A stretch of DNA of 64,000 nt from JAPYTY01 sp036338435 (GCA_036338435.1 JAYZCG010000051.1:1-64000), one strand, 5' to 3'. Positions 50,949-59,766 are shown, numbered from the stretch's first letter. A program made the numbers and translations. Notes: generated by a model from the letters alone, not told the origin.

Positions 50949-51689
50949 ATGTACCGCGCACTCATCAAGATCGAGACCTCAAAACGGGCCCTTCTCCCAG
51001 CAGATGAACTTCACCATCTGCTTAGGGTTCGACGAAGCCAGATGGGAGACACTTTCGTAGGGCTCGATGGCATGGGAAAAGTTTATCTGTGTTCCTTGGA
51101 ACGAGAAAAATCCCAATGGTATGGGAAAATTTTAGAAATGATTGAAAACGTTGAAGCATCTCCTCTGCAATTGACTCTCGGGCAAGCTCTTATCAAAAAG
51201 GATAAATTCGAGTGGGTGATCCAAAAAGCAACAGAGCTAGGTGTGTCTCAGATTGTACCCTTGCTAAGCACAAGAACAGAATTGAAGCTCACCCCCGAAA
51301 GAGAAGCAAGACGAATGCATCGATGGCGTAAAATTCTCATAGAAGCCGTCAAACAATGCGGATGTCCTCGTATTCCTCAACTGAGGAATCCAACTCCGCT
51401 GGAAGAATATTTGTCCGAATCCCAAGATCAAGTTCGGCTTGCTTTAGATGAAAATGGGGGAATGCCTCTCAATCAATTAATTGAAAACAAAAAAGATCAA
51501 TTATCCTATCTGGTTTTAATTGGGCCTGAAGGGGGATGGGCTGATCAGGATCGAACTCTTTTCGAACAGCACGGTGTAACCCCAGTTTACCTTGGCCCGC
51601 GAATACTCCGCACCGAAACAGCGCCCATTGCTGTCCTTTCTATTCTACAATACGAGCTTGGAGATCTGAGTCGACAAGAAACTGCTTAA
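50949..51689 (+). CDS. rsmE: 16S rRNA (uracil(1498)-N3)-methyltransferase RsmE
   Basis: The PUA-like N-terminus (ADELHHLLRVRRSQMGD) is followed by a SPOUT methyltransferase domain with KKDKFEWVIQKATELGVSQI, VLIGPEGGW and LGPRILRTETAPIAVLS, the knot that binds S-adenosylmethionine. The ATG at 50949 is preferred over a TTG at 50928. rsmE follows dnaJ by 43 bases, an order frequent in many bacteria. Confidence 0.93.
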   Translation: MYRALIKIETSKRALLPADELHHLLRVRRSQMGDTFVGLDGMGKVYLCSLEREKSQWYGKILEMIENVEASPLQLTLGQALIKKDKFEWVIQKATELGVSQIVPLLSTRTELKLTPEREARRMHRWRKILIEAVKQCGCPRIPQLRNPTPLEEYLSESQDQVRLALDENGGMPLNQLIENKKDQLSYLVLIGPEGGWADQDRTLFEQHGVTPVYLGPRILRTETAPIAVLSILQYELGDLSRQETA

Positions 51690-51755
51690 ATTTCTGAGGG
51701 GGTAATCGAGAGAATTCGGAAAAATTATGTTGATGCCTTCAATGCGATTTGTGTT

Positions 51756-52571
51756 TCAACGCCATTTAAATGCCCTTGAGACCCCCAATACCAAACCCGA
51801 AGAAGGATCTGACTCGTAAAACCCCACAAATGCAGCCACATCCCAATGCAGCCCCACTGCCTCTATCCTTGATCCAAGCCGCAAAGAAAATTGTTCCTCT
51901 GTTCCTATATCTCCAGGTCCCATTCTTCCCATTCCATCGATCAGCAAGTTGATCTGAGGGTGCACCAAATAGGTTAGGGCCGCTCCATAGGTAAAGAGGT
52001 CATCCTGTGAACCCGGAACAACAGGATTTCCAAGAATGGACAGCCCTAAATCGATCATCAATTGTAGTTTTCCAAACTGTTTTTGAGCTAGAACACTTCC
52101 AAACACGTTAGTTTCATCGTTGCCCAGCCCATTTTCATTGGAGGCATTGGGTAGCTGCAGCCCAAATCGGAATGCCAGAATTGGCCATCCAGGGCCTTCA
52201 TTCTTAAGACGAACCTTAGTAGCCAGAGTAAAGTCGCCTACATCACTGGTTGAATGGCCGAAAATCTGCAACCTGGAGGTATTGGGAGCAGAATAGCGCT
52301 CCTCAATATTGAGTACATTCTGTACGGTGCCTAGAAGCTGTATCTCAGTAGTATCCGCAACTCCGATTCTCATGCCTAACGCACCTGCTCGGATTAAATC
52401 GCCTTTCAGTCCTGAAAATGGGAAGTTGGCGCCCTGTAGAAATTCTACGCCTAGATCCACAAGTACATATCCCTGCTCAAGAGTCTTTGCCCGTTCTGTC
52501 ATCAAGGGTCTTTGCTGGGCCAGGACCAAGGTCGGCTGAAAAAGCAGGAGAAAAGCCAATAAGGACTTCAT
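51756..52571 (-). CDS. Predicted outer-membrane beta-barrel protein
   Basis: A signal peptide (MKSLLAFLLLFQPTLVLAQ) is followed by about 250 residues with alternating polar and hydrophobic strands ending in an aromatic-containing C-terminus (GVSRAFKWR). The repeated pattern VDLGVEFLQG, LGMRIGVADTTEIQLLG, VGDFTLATKVRLKN and LAFRFGLQLP resembles the transporter-like barrel family annotated as phenol-degradation MetA or as DUF3187-like. No enzyme motif is seen. It begins 17 bases after a large perfect inverted repeat and follows nrdJ on the same strand. Confidence 0.65.
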   Translation of the reverse strand: MKSLLAFLLLFQPTLVLAQQRPLMTERAKTLEQGYVLVDLGVEFLQGANFPFSGLKGDLIRAGALGMRIGVADTTEIQLLGTVQNVLNIEERYSAPNTSRLQIFGHSTSDVGDFTLATKVRLKNEGPGWPILAFRFGLQLPNASNENGLGNDETNVFGSVLAQKQFGKLQLMIDLGLSILGNPVVPGSQDDLFTYGAALTYLVHPQINLLIDGMGRMGPGDIGTEEQFSLRLGSRIEAVGLHWDVAAFVGFYESDPSSGLVLGVSRAFKWR

Positions 52572-52587
52572 CGATGGGAAGCGTATT

Positions 52588-52639
52588 ACAAATCACTGAC
52601 AAGCTTTACAAGCGAACTGCAAGCTTGTCAGTGATTTGT
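52588..52639 (-). repeat. Perfect 19-bp inverted repeat filling the nrdJ-barrel gene gap
   Basis: ACAAATCACTGACAAGCTT (52588-52606) and AAGCTTGTCAGTGATTTGT (52621-52639) are exact reverse complements around a 14-base loop. On the minus strand it starts 4 bases after the nrdJ stop codon and ends 16 bases before the next ATG. No T-run follows. It may terminate or stabilise nrdJ mRNA, or hide the start of the next gene. It does not look like a mobile-element end, since no flanking duplication or transposase is present. Confidence 0.8.
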
Positions 52640-52643
52640 CATT

Positions 52644-55352
52644 TTAACTGCAGCCTGAGGTGCTACCGCAGATAGTACACACATGGCAGTTCCCGTTTCG
52701 CTGCATAAGATTTCCACAGACCAAGCACGTATGGGACTCCCGGCTACTCTCTTGAAGTAATCGCTCGGTAGCACTACTCGACTTCGGGGGGCCGGCCTGC
52801 TCTGAAAAGCTTACCTGGACGCCATCTTGCATGCTACCGTTAGGTTTCACCTTATGGATCCCCAGAGCCTCCTGAACCTCTGAGCTCAAATAGCGAGTTG
52901 CTAGATAACGGACAATATAATCGGGGACCGAAGTGGCAAAAGGAATTTGTTCGTTATCAGTGAATCCAGCAGGTTCAAAACTCATATGAGAAAACATGCG
53001 AACATAATCTTCCAATGGAACACCTCGCTGCAAACCCATAGAAATAGCCACAGCCCAAGCCATAGCCAAACCTTGCAAAGTTGAACCTTGCTTGGTGAAA
53101 TTGAGAAAAATTTCACCTAAATTATTGTCCTCCGGATACAGTCCCATCGTTAAAAACCCTTTGAATCCTTTTATTTTAAATTCGTGTTGCATGGCTGGAT
53201 GATCCTTGGGCATATTACGCCGTTGGGGTCCTGTAACGGCTACTGAATGGTCTTTATTGGAAAGAGGTTGAACCATTTTGCATCCATCACGATAAACAGA
53301 TACAGATTTCATCCCATATTCCCATCCTTGTATGTAGGCGTTCTTGATCTCCTCAACGGTAGCTTCATTAGGAAGATTGATGGTCTTGGAAATTGCTCCA
53401 GAAAGAAAAGGTTGGACGGCCCCACACATCTTTATATGGCCCAGCGCCTCAATTGATCGCGTTCCACCAGAAACGCGGTCTGCGCAATCAAAAATAGGCA
53501 AATGTTCTTCTTTTAAACGTGGGGCTCCTTCAATCGTATCGCTAGCTTCCACGTGCTTTAGAATGTCGCTGATTTCTTCCTCCTCATATCCAAGAGTCTT
53601 GAGAGATTGAGGAATCGCATTGTTGATAATTTTGAGAGTTCCACCACCCACCAACTTTTTGACTTTGTTAAGTGAGAAATCAGGCTCAATGCCCGTTGTA
53701 TCGCAATCCATCATGAAAGCAATAGTTCCAGTAGGCGCCAAAAGCGTTACTTGAGCATTACGATATCCATGCCGTGAACCTTCAACAATAGCCTCATCCC
53801 ACACCTCCATTGCCGCGTGCAAAAGATCCATAGGAACCATAGCAGAATCGATTTCAGACAAAGCCTCCCGGTGCTTGTGAATGACACGCATGGTGGAAAC
53901 CCGGTTTTTCTCAAATCCCTCAAAAGGTCCCATGCGCGAGGCCAACTCAGCACTAGTCAAATAAGCCTGGCCAGTCATTAGGGCCGTAATCACGGCCGCT
54001 AGAGAGCGAGCTCGGTCACTGTCGTACGGCATACCGGAAGCCATTAAAAGGGCTCCTAAATTGGCATATCCCAGCCCCAAAGTCCGGTACTTGTGGCTGA
54101 CCTTTTTAATTTCTGGGGTGGGGTAAGAAGAATTGTCTACAATGATCTCCTGAGCCAGGATCAGAATTCTAACGGCGCACTTAAAGGCTTTGGCATCGAA
54201 CTGCCCATTCTCTTTGAGAAATTTCATCAAGTTAAGAGAGGCTAAATTACAAGCTGAGTTGTCCAGAAAGACATATTCAGAGCAAGGGTTGCAGGCATTG
54301 ATGGGACCAGTGTTGGGGCAAGTATGCCAATCGTTAAGAGTTGTATAGAATTGCAATCCAGGATCACCGCACAACCAAGCGGCCTCAGCGATCCAGTCCA
54401 GCATCTCCCGAGCTTTGTGGGTCTGTACTACTTCCTCCGTGGTAACCTTGCGCAGATTCCACTCATCATCCTTGATAACGGCCTCCATAAACTCGTCCGT
54501 CACACTAACGCTATTGTTGGCATTTTGAAACTGGACGCTCTGATAAGCTTCGCCATCAATGGAATCGTCGTACCCTAACCCGATGAGGCTATGCGCTTTT
54601 TTTTCCTCCAGTGCCTTGCACCAAATATATTCCTTAATGTCAGGATGGTCCGCATTCAAAATAACCATTTTGGCAGCTCTTCGGGTGGCACCGCCTGATT
54701 TGATAGCCCCGGCAAAACTATCGTAACCCCTCATAAACGAGATCGGGCCCGAAGCAAAACCTCCCACTGCCAAAGTCTCAGATGAAGCACGAATGGCTGA
54801 CAAATTCACCCCTGAACCTGATCCCCCTTTGAAAATTGTGGCCTCAGTTTTAGCCAATTTCATAATGGAGGCCATGCTATCTTCTACGCTGTTGATAAAG
54901 CAGGCAGAGCACTGGGGGTTTTTCTTGATGCCTACGTTAAATTGTACCGGACTATTGAACGCTGCCATCTGATTCAAGAGCAGATAAGTCAGCTCATGGT
55001 TGAATGACTGAGCATCCTCCTTGGAAGCAAAATATTTCATCTTGGCACCCCAACCTGTCAGGGTATCCGCAATACGCCCAATAAGTTGTTTTATGCTGTA
55101 TTCTCGCTGAGGAGTCCCAATGTGCCCCCGAAAATATTTACTGGCAACAATATCCGTTGCTCTCTGGGACCAGAATTGTGGGAATTCCAGATCTTCCTGC
55201 TTGAAAGTAACCTTGCCGGCCTTAAAGTCCTTAATTTCTGCGGTGCGGGTCTCCCATTGGACCTCATCAAATGGATGTTTTCCCTCTCGGGTAAAGTACC
55301 GCTCCACTCTTAATCCAGAAGCCCCTTCAAATTTCGGCGATACTTTTTTCAT
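52644..55352 (-). CDS. nrdJ: Adenosylcobalamin-dependent (class II) ribonucleotide reductase
   Basis: Ribonucleotide reductase of 902 residues with VQFNVGIKKNPQCSACFI near residue 145, GGSGSGVNLSAIR, the active-site loop NACNPCSEYVFLDNSACNLASLNL, and VTLLAPTGTIAFMMDCDTTG. A C-terminal zinc ribbon (CLVCGNLM and CHVCTICG) and redox-cysteine tail complete it. This is the NrdJ layout of the 'vitamin B12-dependent' type. It makes deoxynucleotides without oxygen dependence. No cobalamin riboswitch fits in the 120-base upstream gap. Confidence 0.95.
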   Translation of the reverse strand: MKKVSPKFEGASGLRVERYFTREGKHPFDEVQWETRTAEIKDFKAGKVTFKQEDLEFPQFWSQRATDIVASKYFRGHIGTPQREYSIKQLIGRIADTLTGWGAKMKYFASKEDAQSFNHELTYLLLNQMAAFNSPVQFNVGIKKNPQCSACFINSVEDSMASIMKLAKTEATIFKGGSGSGVNLSAIRASSETLAVGGFASGPISFMRGYDSFAGAIKSGGATRRAAKMVILNADHPDIKEYIWCKALEEKKAHSLIGLGYDDSIDGEAYQSVQFQNANNSVSVTDEFMEAVIKDDEWNLRKVTTEEVVQTHKAREMLDWIAEAAWLCGDPGLQFYTTLNDWHTCPNTGPINACNPCSEYVFLDNSACNLASLNLMKFLKENGQFDAKAFKCAVRILILAQEIIVDNSSYPTPEIKKVSHKYRTLGLGYANLGALLMASGMPYDSDRARSLAAVITALMTGQAYLTSAELASRMGPFEGFEKNRVSTMRVIHKHREALSEIDSAMVPMDLLHAAMEVWDEAIVEGSRHGYRNAQVTLLAPTGTIAFMMDCDTTGIEPDFSLNKVKKLVGGGTLKIINNAIPQSLKTLGYEEEEISDILKHVEASDTIEGAPRLKEEHLPIFDCADRVSGGTRSIEALGHIKMCGAVQPFLSGAISKTINLPNEATVEEIKNAYIQGWEYGMKSVSVYRDGCKMVQPLSNKDHSVAVTGPQRRNMPKDHPAMQHEFKIKGFKGFLTMGLYPEDNNLGEIFLNFTKQGSTLQGLAMAWAVAISMGLQRGVPLEDYVRMFSHMSFEPAGFTDNEQIPFATSVPDYIVRYLATRYLSSEVQEALGIHKVKPNGSMQDGVQVSFSEQAGPPKSSSATERLLQESSRESHTCLVCGNLMQRNGNCHVCTICGSTSGCS

Positions 55353-55474
55353 AGCCCTTACTTCCTCCTAAAAACAAGTGTTCAGTTAAATCGGGTGCTG
55401 CCTAGTCTAGAAGCCCACCCTGACGTTCCTGAAAAATCGCTGATACCATGATACAGGGATCGGCAATCCTGATG

Positions 55475-55780
55475 CTATACCAAGTATTTTGTCAAAAGAC
55501 GACTAAGTCCAGCCTCGGAAAGACCCTTAATCATAATGGTCTTCTGGCGGGAGCGCCGCCCCTTTACTAACGCCAATCTGCTCACAGAAAGATTCAGGCT
55601 TTGGGCTAGAAATTGAATCAATTGTCGATTTGCCCGTTCTTCTAGAGGGGATGATGTTATACAAATCTTTAAAGCATCATTATGAAGGCCGACAATCTGG
55701 TCGGAGGAGGCTCGAGGCTGGACATAAACTGACAATCGGGTGCCTCCAGTAACTTTTTGGGTCAAAATTTTCCCTCTCAT
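55475..55780 (-). CDS. DUF167 (YggU) family protein
   Basis: A small 101-residue protein with the family layout: LSVYVQPRASSDQIVGLHNDALKI-type N-terminus, SSPLEERANRQLIQFLAQSL and KGRRSRQKTIMIKG. The fold is known from structures but the function is not. It overlaps yggS upstream by 4 bases, a conserved neighbourhood (yggS-yggT-yggU) here missing yggT. Confidence 0.88.
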   Translation of the reverse strand: MRGKILTQKVTGGTRLSVYVQPRASSDQIVGLHNDALKICITSSPLEERANRQLIQFLAQSLNLSVSRLALVKGRRSRQKTIMIKGLSEAGLSRLLTKYLV

Positions 55781-56469
55781 AAACGGCTCCCAAAAATGGC
55801 GGTTCCGATACGTAACAACGTCGATCCTTCCTCGATAGCTATACGATAATCGTGGCTCATCCCCATAGAGAGTTCTTTCACAGGGCTCTCACGGCAGAGG
55901 TTTATTTCATTCAAAATTGCCGCTAACCTTTGAAAGTAGGGACGAGATTCCTCCGCTTCTTCATGGCGCGGAGGAATGGTCATCAACCCCTCCAAACGGA
56001 GAGCTGGCATAGTATCAACAAGCTCAATTAGAGCTGGGAGCTCCTTAGTAAGGACCCCGTGTTTTTGCGGCTCATCCCCAATATTTACTTCGACAAAAAC
56101 CGGCAAGGTTTTTCCCATTTTATGAGCGTAATGGTTGATTTTGCGGGCGATCTTAGGGCGATCCAGAGTTTGGATTACTTGAAATATTTCAACGGCACGC
56201 CTTACCTTATTTGACTGCAGTGGGCCAATCAGATGCCAGGATGACTTAGGAGCCTTCACCTGTGGAATTTTCCTCCAGGCCTCCTGAAGGCGATTTTCCC
56301 CGAACAAGGCCTGCCCAGCCGCCACAGCCTGCCCCACGATATCGGCAGATACAGTCTTTGTGACAGCCATTAGGCTGACTTCCCGAGGGTCTCGGCCACA
56401 ATTTAATGCAATAGATTTGATTTCTTGCTTGAGCTGCAGCACGTTTGAGGCGACATCTACCACAGCCAC
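55777..56469 (-). CDS. YggS family pyridoxal phosphate homeostasis protein
   Basis: A single-domain PLP-binding barrel: VSLMAVTKTVS with Lys38 as the Schiff-base lysine, FGENRLQEAWRKIPQ, WHLIGPLQSNKVRRAV, VEVNIGDEPQKHGV, GLMTIPP and LSMGMSHDYRIAIEEGSTLLRIGTAIFG. These proteins carry PLP and affect vitamin B6 and amino-acid balance; no catalytic reaction is established. Its start lies 37 bases from the divergent tmk gene. Confidence 0.93.
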   Translation of the reverse strand: MAVVDVASNVLQLKQEIKSIALNCGRDPREVSLMAVTKTVSADIVGQAVAAGQALFGENRLQEAWRKIPQVKAPKSSWHLIGPLQSNKVRRAVEIFQVIQTLDRPKIARKINHYAHKMGKTLPVFVEVNIGDEPQKHGVLTKELPALIELVDTMPALRLEGLMTIPPRHEEAEESRPYFQRLAAILNEINLCRESPVKELSMGMSHDYRIAIEEGSTLLRIGTAIFGSRL

Positions 56470-56506
56470 TAGTATAACCGATTCTGTGTGGTACCATTAC
56501 TTTGAG

Positions 56507-57163
56507 GTGGGCTCGCTGAAAACAGGTCAATTTATTACTCTAGAAGGCATAGAAGGTTCAGGCAAAAGTCATCAGATAGAGCTTCTGGGGAAGGAGTTGG
56601 AACGGCTCGGGCTTCCCTTCGTTGCAACCCAAGAACCTGGAGGCACCGCTTTTGGGGAAGAGGTGAGGCGAGTCCTTTTGTACAAAGGCGGAGCCAAGCG
56701 AGAACCCAAGTCGGAACTGCTACTTTATCTTGCGGATCGCTATCAACATTTGAAGGAAGTGATAGAGCCCGCTCTAGATGCAGGCCTACACGTGATCTGT
56801 GACCGCTACCATGATGCCACGCTGGCTTATCAAGGGTCAGCACGAGGAATCGGTCTTAGTTTCATTGACAAGTTGGCCAAAATCCTGGAATTAAGGAGCC
56901 CCGATCTTACCCTAGTCTTGGATCTTGACGTTGAGTTGGGTCTGAAAAGAGCAATAAAAAGAAACCACAAAAACGAACAAGAAAAATGGGGAAGATTTGA
57001 AGCCGAAAATTTATCCTTTCACCAGAATGTCAGAGAAGGTTATCGCCAGCTGGCCCACAGAGAACCTGGACGGGTGATTCTGGTAGACGCATCGGGAAAT
57101 CCGGAAGACGTTTTTGAAAAAATTATCACCCAAATCCAGGAGCGTAATTTCCTGAAGAAATGA
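56507..57163 (+). CDS. tmk: dTMP kinase
   Basis: P-loop kinase converting dTMP to dTDP: FITLEGIEGSGKSHQ (P-loop), the dTMP-binding TQEPGGT, CDRYHDATLAYQG (DRY/H motif) and the LID region. The usual threonine after GKS is a histidine here (GKSH). The start is uncertain: GTG at 56507 gives a normal length of 218 residues, with a GTG at 56486 as alternative; longer frames run into yggS on the other strand. It overlaps holB by 4 bases. Confidence 0.9.
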   Translation: MGSLKTGQFITLEGIEGSGKSHQIELLGKELERLGLPFVATQEPGGTAFGEEVRRVLLYKGGAKREPKSELLLYLADRYQHLKEVIEPALDAGLHVICDRYHDATLAYQGSARGIGLSFIDKLAKILELRSPDLTLVLDLDVELGLKRAIKRNHKNEQEKWGRFEAENLSFHQNVREGYRQLAHREPGRVILVDASGNPEDVFEKIITQIQERNFLKK

Positions 57164-58149
57164 AAATCAAAGATTTTATAGGCAATAAAGCCATCGTCCA
57201 GCTTTTGAGTAGGGGCCAGCTTCCCCCTACCAGCCTTTTTACGGGTCTTGATGGCATTGGGAAAAAGACGCTGGCACTTAGTTTAGCTGCATTCGCCAAT
57301 TGCAAAAATCGCCACCGCGAAGATCTGTGCGGAGAATGCTCTTCGTGTGTCAAATCTACAAGAGGGCAACACCCTGACATCCAGCTTTTGGAACCTCAAA
57401 AGGGTTCTTTAAAGATCGAGACTATGCGTGAATTTAGTCATGAGGTTCAATTCCGTCCCTTCGAGGGGCGCTCTCGTTTTTTTATTATTGACCAAGCTGA
57501 AACAATGACAGAAGAAGCGGCTCATTCTATCCTTAAAACCATTGAGGAGCCCCCCGCAAGTTCCAAAATTGTCCTCATCAGTGCCTTCCCTTACCAACTC
57601 CTAGATACCATAAGGTCCAGATGTCAGATTTTCCGCTTTCGGCCCTTAAGGCAAAGTGAAGTCCAAGGCTATTTGAAGGATAATGGCCCACCTGAAAAAC
57701 TGGAGATGGCGGCGGCATACTCGGAATGTAGTATAGCCAGAAGCCTAGAGTTGGATCTCGAGACCACCCTACAAGAACGGGATCTAATGTTAAAATTGTT
57801 GAGCGCCTGGCGTGCTGACCAATCTTTCACAATCGTCTACCAACAGTGCGAACGCACCCCCTTAAAGGAGGGCCTTAAGAACCGCGAGCAAGTTGAGCGC
57901 TATCTGTATCTGCTACAGGTGCTTGGAGAGGACCTATATTTTATGTATGTTAACACCCCCCATCGGGTCATTAACCGTGATCGTATCGAGGAGCTTGAAA
58001 AGCTTTCCCGGACCTTTGGGTTGAATTGGATAATGAATTTTCTTTATCATGTAGGACAATCCAAGTGGGAGGTTGGTCATTATGTGAATCCGCTCATGTG
58101 CTTTGAGACTCTGTGGATCATGAGCCGATGTGAGATGTCTAATGCTTGA
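57160..58149 (+). CDS. holB: DNA polymerase III delta' subunit
   Basis: AAA+ clamp-loader subunit: SLFTGLDGIGKKTLALSLA (Walker A), a zinc-binding cluster CGECSSC with the earlier Cys in FANCKNRH, FFIIDQAETMTEEAAHSILKTIEEPP (Walker B region), and SAFPYQLLDTIRSRCQIFRF (SRC motif). It starts inside the tmk stop (4-base overlap). Together with the following PSP1 gene this is the widespread tmk-holB-ricT order. Confidence 0.92.
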   Translation: MKIKDFIGNKAIVQLLSRGQLPPTSLFTGLDGIGKKTLALSLAAFANCKNRHREDLCGECSSCVKSTRGQHPDIQLLEPQKGSLKIETMREFSHEVQFRPFEGRSRFFIIDQAETMTEEAAHSILKTIEEPPASSKIVLISAFPYQLLDTIRSRCQIFRFRPLRQSEVQGYLKDNGPPEKLEMAAAYSECSIARSLELDLETTLQERDLMLKLLSAWRADQSFTIVYQQCERTPLKEGLKNREQVERYLYLLQVLGEDLYFMYVNTPHRVINRDRIEELEKLSRTFGLNWIMNFLYHVGQSKWEVGHYVNPLMCFETLWIMSRCEMSNA

Positions 58150-58798
58150 ACTTGTCACCGTTCGATTCGAAGCCAACAAAAGTACTGCTGATTTCCTGGC
58201 CCACGATGTCCCCTTGCGGGTGGGAGATCGCTGTATCGTTGCCACCAAGCGAGGGGTTGAATTGGGCATGGTAATTGACGGGCAAAAAGCCGAAAATCTA
58301 AGTGGAAACCGTTCTAAAATCAACAAAGCCCTCAGAAAGGCAACGGAGAAGGACCTATACCTTCATGAAAAAAAGAAGGACCATGAAGTCCGAGCCCACC
58401 ACCTCTGCAAAAAGATGATCAGAACCCACAAGCTTGCAATGAAGCTTGCTAAGGTGGAGTACGTCTTCGACGGAAGTCGGGTTATTTTTCACTTCACATC
58501 AACATCACGCGTTGATTTCAGAAGTCTAGTCAAGACACTAGCCCGTCGCCTCAGAACCCGCATTGAAATGCGTCAAATCGGTGCACGAGACGAAGCCAAA
58601 TTAGTAGGAGGCATTGGCTGTTGCGGAACAGGTGAAAACTGCTCGGCTAAGTTCCTAAAAGGTTTAAAATCCGTTAGTATTCGGGCGGCTAAAAAGCAGG
58701 GTTTGACAGTCAGTCCGAGTCGACTTTCCGGGATGTGTGGTCGCCTTAAATGTTGCTTGAACTTTGAAGCTGACGGTGTCAGAAATTGTCAGAATTAA
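58142..58798 (+). CDS. ricT: PSP1 domain protein (RicT/YaaT-like)
   Basis: The PSP1 domain is clear: GDRCIVATKRGVELGMV, KLAMKLAKVEYVFDGSRVIFHFTS and RVDFRSLVKTLARRLRTRIEMRQIGARDEAKLVGG. The iron-sulfur cysteine set IGCCGTGENCSAKFL and MCGRLKCCLNFE follows. It starts at the ATG at 58142, overlapping holB. RicT with RicA and RicF controls RNase Y in Bacillus; distant homologues have unclear roles. The protein stops 11 residues after CCLNFE, while relatives usually continue for some 50 more residues, so the C-terminus is short. Confidence 0.82.
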   Translation: MLELVTVRFEANKSTADFLAHDVPLRVGDRCIVATKRGVELGMVIDGQKAENLSGNRSKINKALRKATEKDLYLHEKKKDHEVRAHHLCKKMIRTHKLAMKLAKVEYVFDGSRVIFHFTSTSRVDFRSLVKTLARRLRTRIEMRQIGARDEAKLVGGIGCCGTGENCSAKFLKGLKSVSIRAAKKQGLTVSPSRLSGMCGRLKCCLNFEADGVRNCQN

Positions 58799-58807
58799 GT
58801 AGGAGTG

Positions 58808-59251
58808 CTAACCCTCTGGCTCCCCTACCCTCTCGCGCTCCTCTTGCAATTTCTTGGCGCGTCTTTCAAAGTGATCGACTTGATCCGATAAGCTGTTCCT
58901 GAGAACGAATTCCTCACACACTTCGATCGCTTTTGAGAAAGCTTGTTGCTTCTCCAACACCTGAATTAACTTTTTATATCCCTCTGCCCATTTGGGACCA
59001 TAAAGTATAGCTTCGCGATATCGCTTTGCCGCTGCCTTGTAATTGTCACGTTGGTAGTAAAAATTGCCAATTTCAACGTGTTGCTTTGCCTTCTCAGCAT
59101 CAGGAACGACAGGGCGTTTTTTTAGTTGCTCCTCTACAGGATCAGGGCGGATCAAAATTGGCTTTCTTTTGGTTGTCGATTCCTGGCTCAAAGAAAATTC
59201 CGTAAAGACAACTAAAGCCACAAACATGCCGACGATTCTCCTCGCTCTCAT
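58808..59251 (-). CDS. Secreted TPR-like protein
   Basis: A signal peptide (VGMFVALVVFTEFSLSQE) precedes two to three TPR-type helix pairs: AKQHVEIGNFYYQRDNYKAAAKRYREAI-type spacing near residues 54-80, WAEGYKKLIQVLEKQQAFSKAIEV near 92-115, and a charged tail. 'IGNFYYQRxNYKAAxxRY' resembles the BamD/YfiO type of TPR. Length of 147 residues is short for BamD, so it is left as a TPR-like periplasmic or lipid-free protein. It converges on the PSP1 gene with a 9-base gap. Confidence 0.7.
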   Translation of the reverse strand: MRARRIVGMFVALVVFTEFSLSQESTTKRKPILIRPDPVEEQLKKRPVVPDAEKAKQHVEIGNFYYQRDNYKAAAKRYREAILYGPKWAEGYKKLIQVLEKQQAFSKAIEVCEEFVLRNSLSDQVDHFERRAKKLQEERERVGEPEG

Positions 59252-59413
59252 AGCTTCTCAGTCTATTTAAGTCTTTTCTCCTTGTCAAAGTATCCAAAAA
59301 ATGCTATATCTTCCCGATTATTTTCTGAGTCTTGAGGCTTATCAACCACTTTGCGCAGTACCTAGAAAGCAGCCAAGAAGGTGATTCTTCAATAAGAAGC
59401 GTGAGTTTAACTT

Positions 59414-59740
59414 ATGGTTAACCGAAAATTAATCCGTCCGACCCTGCCTAATCTACAAGAACCATTACCAGCCAAATATGTGGCTGGCCAGAAGAAGCGA
59501 GTTCCGCCCGAAGTGACCAATGCCGAGCAATATTACTACCTAAAGCAAATGTCCAGCAAGACGCCTATGGTAGTCAAATGTATCGATGGTGAAGAAATCT
59601 TCGGAATAATCGAATGGTACGATAAGCATTGCATCAAGGTAAACCGCGATACCGAACCGACTCTATTGATTCCAAAGCAGGTCATTAAATACATCTACAA
59701 ACAAAATGATGATGCTGATTCAGACAAGCATATTCTGTAG
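59414..59740 (+). CDS. hfq: Divergent Hfq-like (Sm-fold) RNA-binding protein
   Basis: A Sm-like core lies at residues ~40-98: YYYLKQMSSKTPMVVKCID, GEEIFGIIEWYDKHCIKVNR and LLIPKQVIKYIYKQN. This fits the Hfq Sm1 motif (GxxxxGxIxxxDxxxxxL) and the Sm2 end 'IYKHA', here IYKQN without the histidine. A 38-residue proline- and lysine-containing extension precedes the core, which ordinary Hfq lacks, and the usual long C-terminal tail is short. The GTG-free ATG start follows a purine-rich stretch. Hfq is usually beside miaA/hflX; here it stands before pdxA. Confidence 0.65.
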   Translation: MVNRKLIRPTLPNLQEPLPAKYVAGQKKRVPPEVTNAEQYYYLKQMSSKTPMVVKCIDGEEIFGIIEWYDKHCIKVNRDTEPTLLIPKQVIKYIYKQNDDADSDKHIL

Positions 59741-59766
59741 CAGGCTGTAGGGGGAGTGAGCGCCGG

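Noticed and set aside
55353..55474. Possible cobalamin riboswitch upstream of nrdJ
   Set aside because: The gap is only about 120 bases and shows no B12-box-like conserved core; a cobalamin riboswitch normally needs more room.
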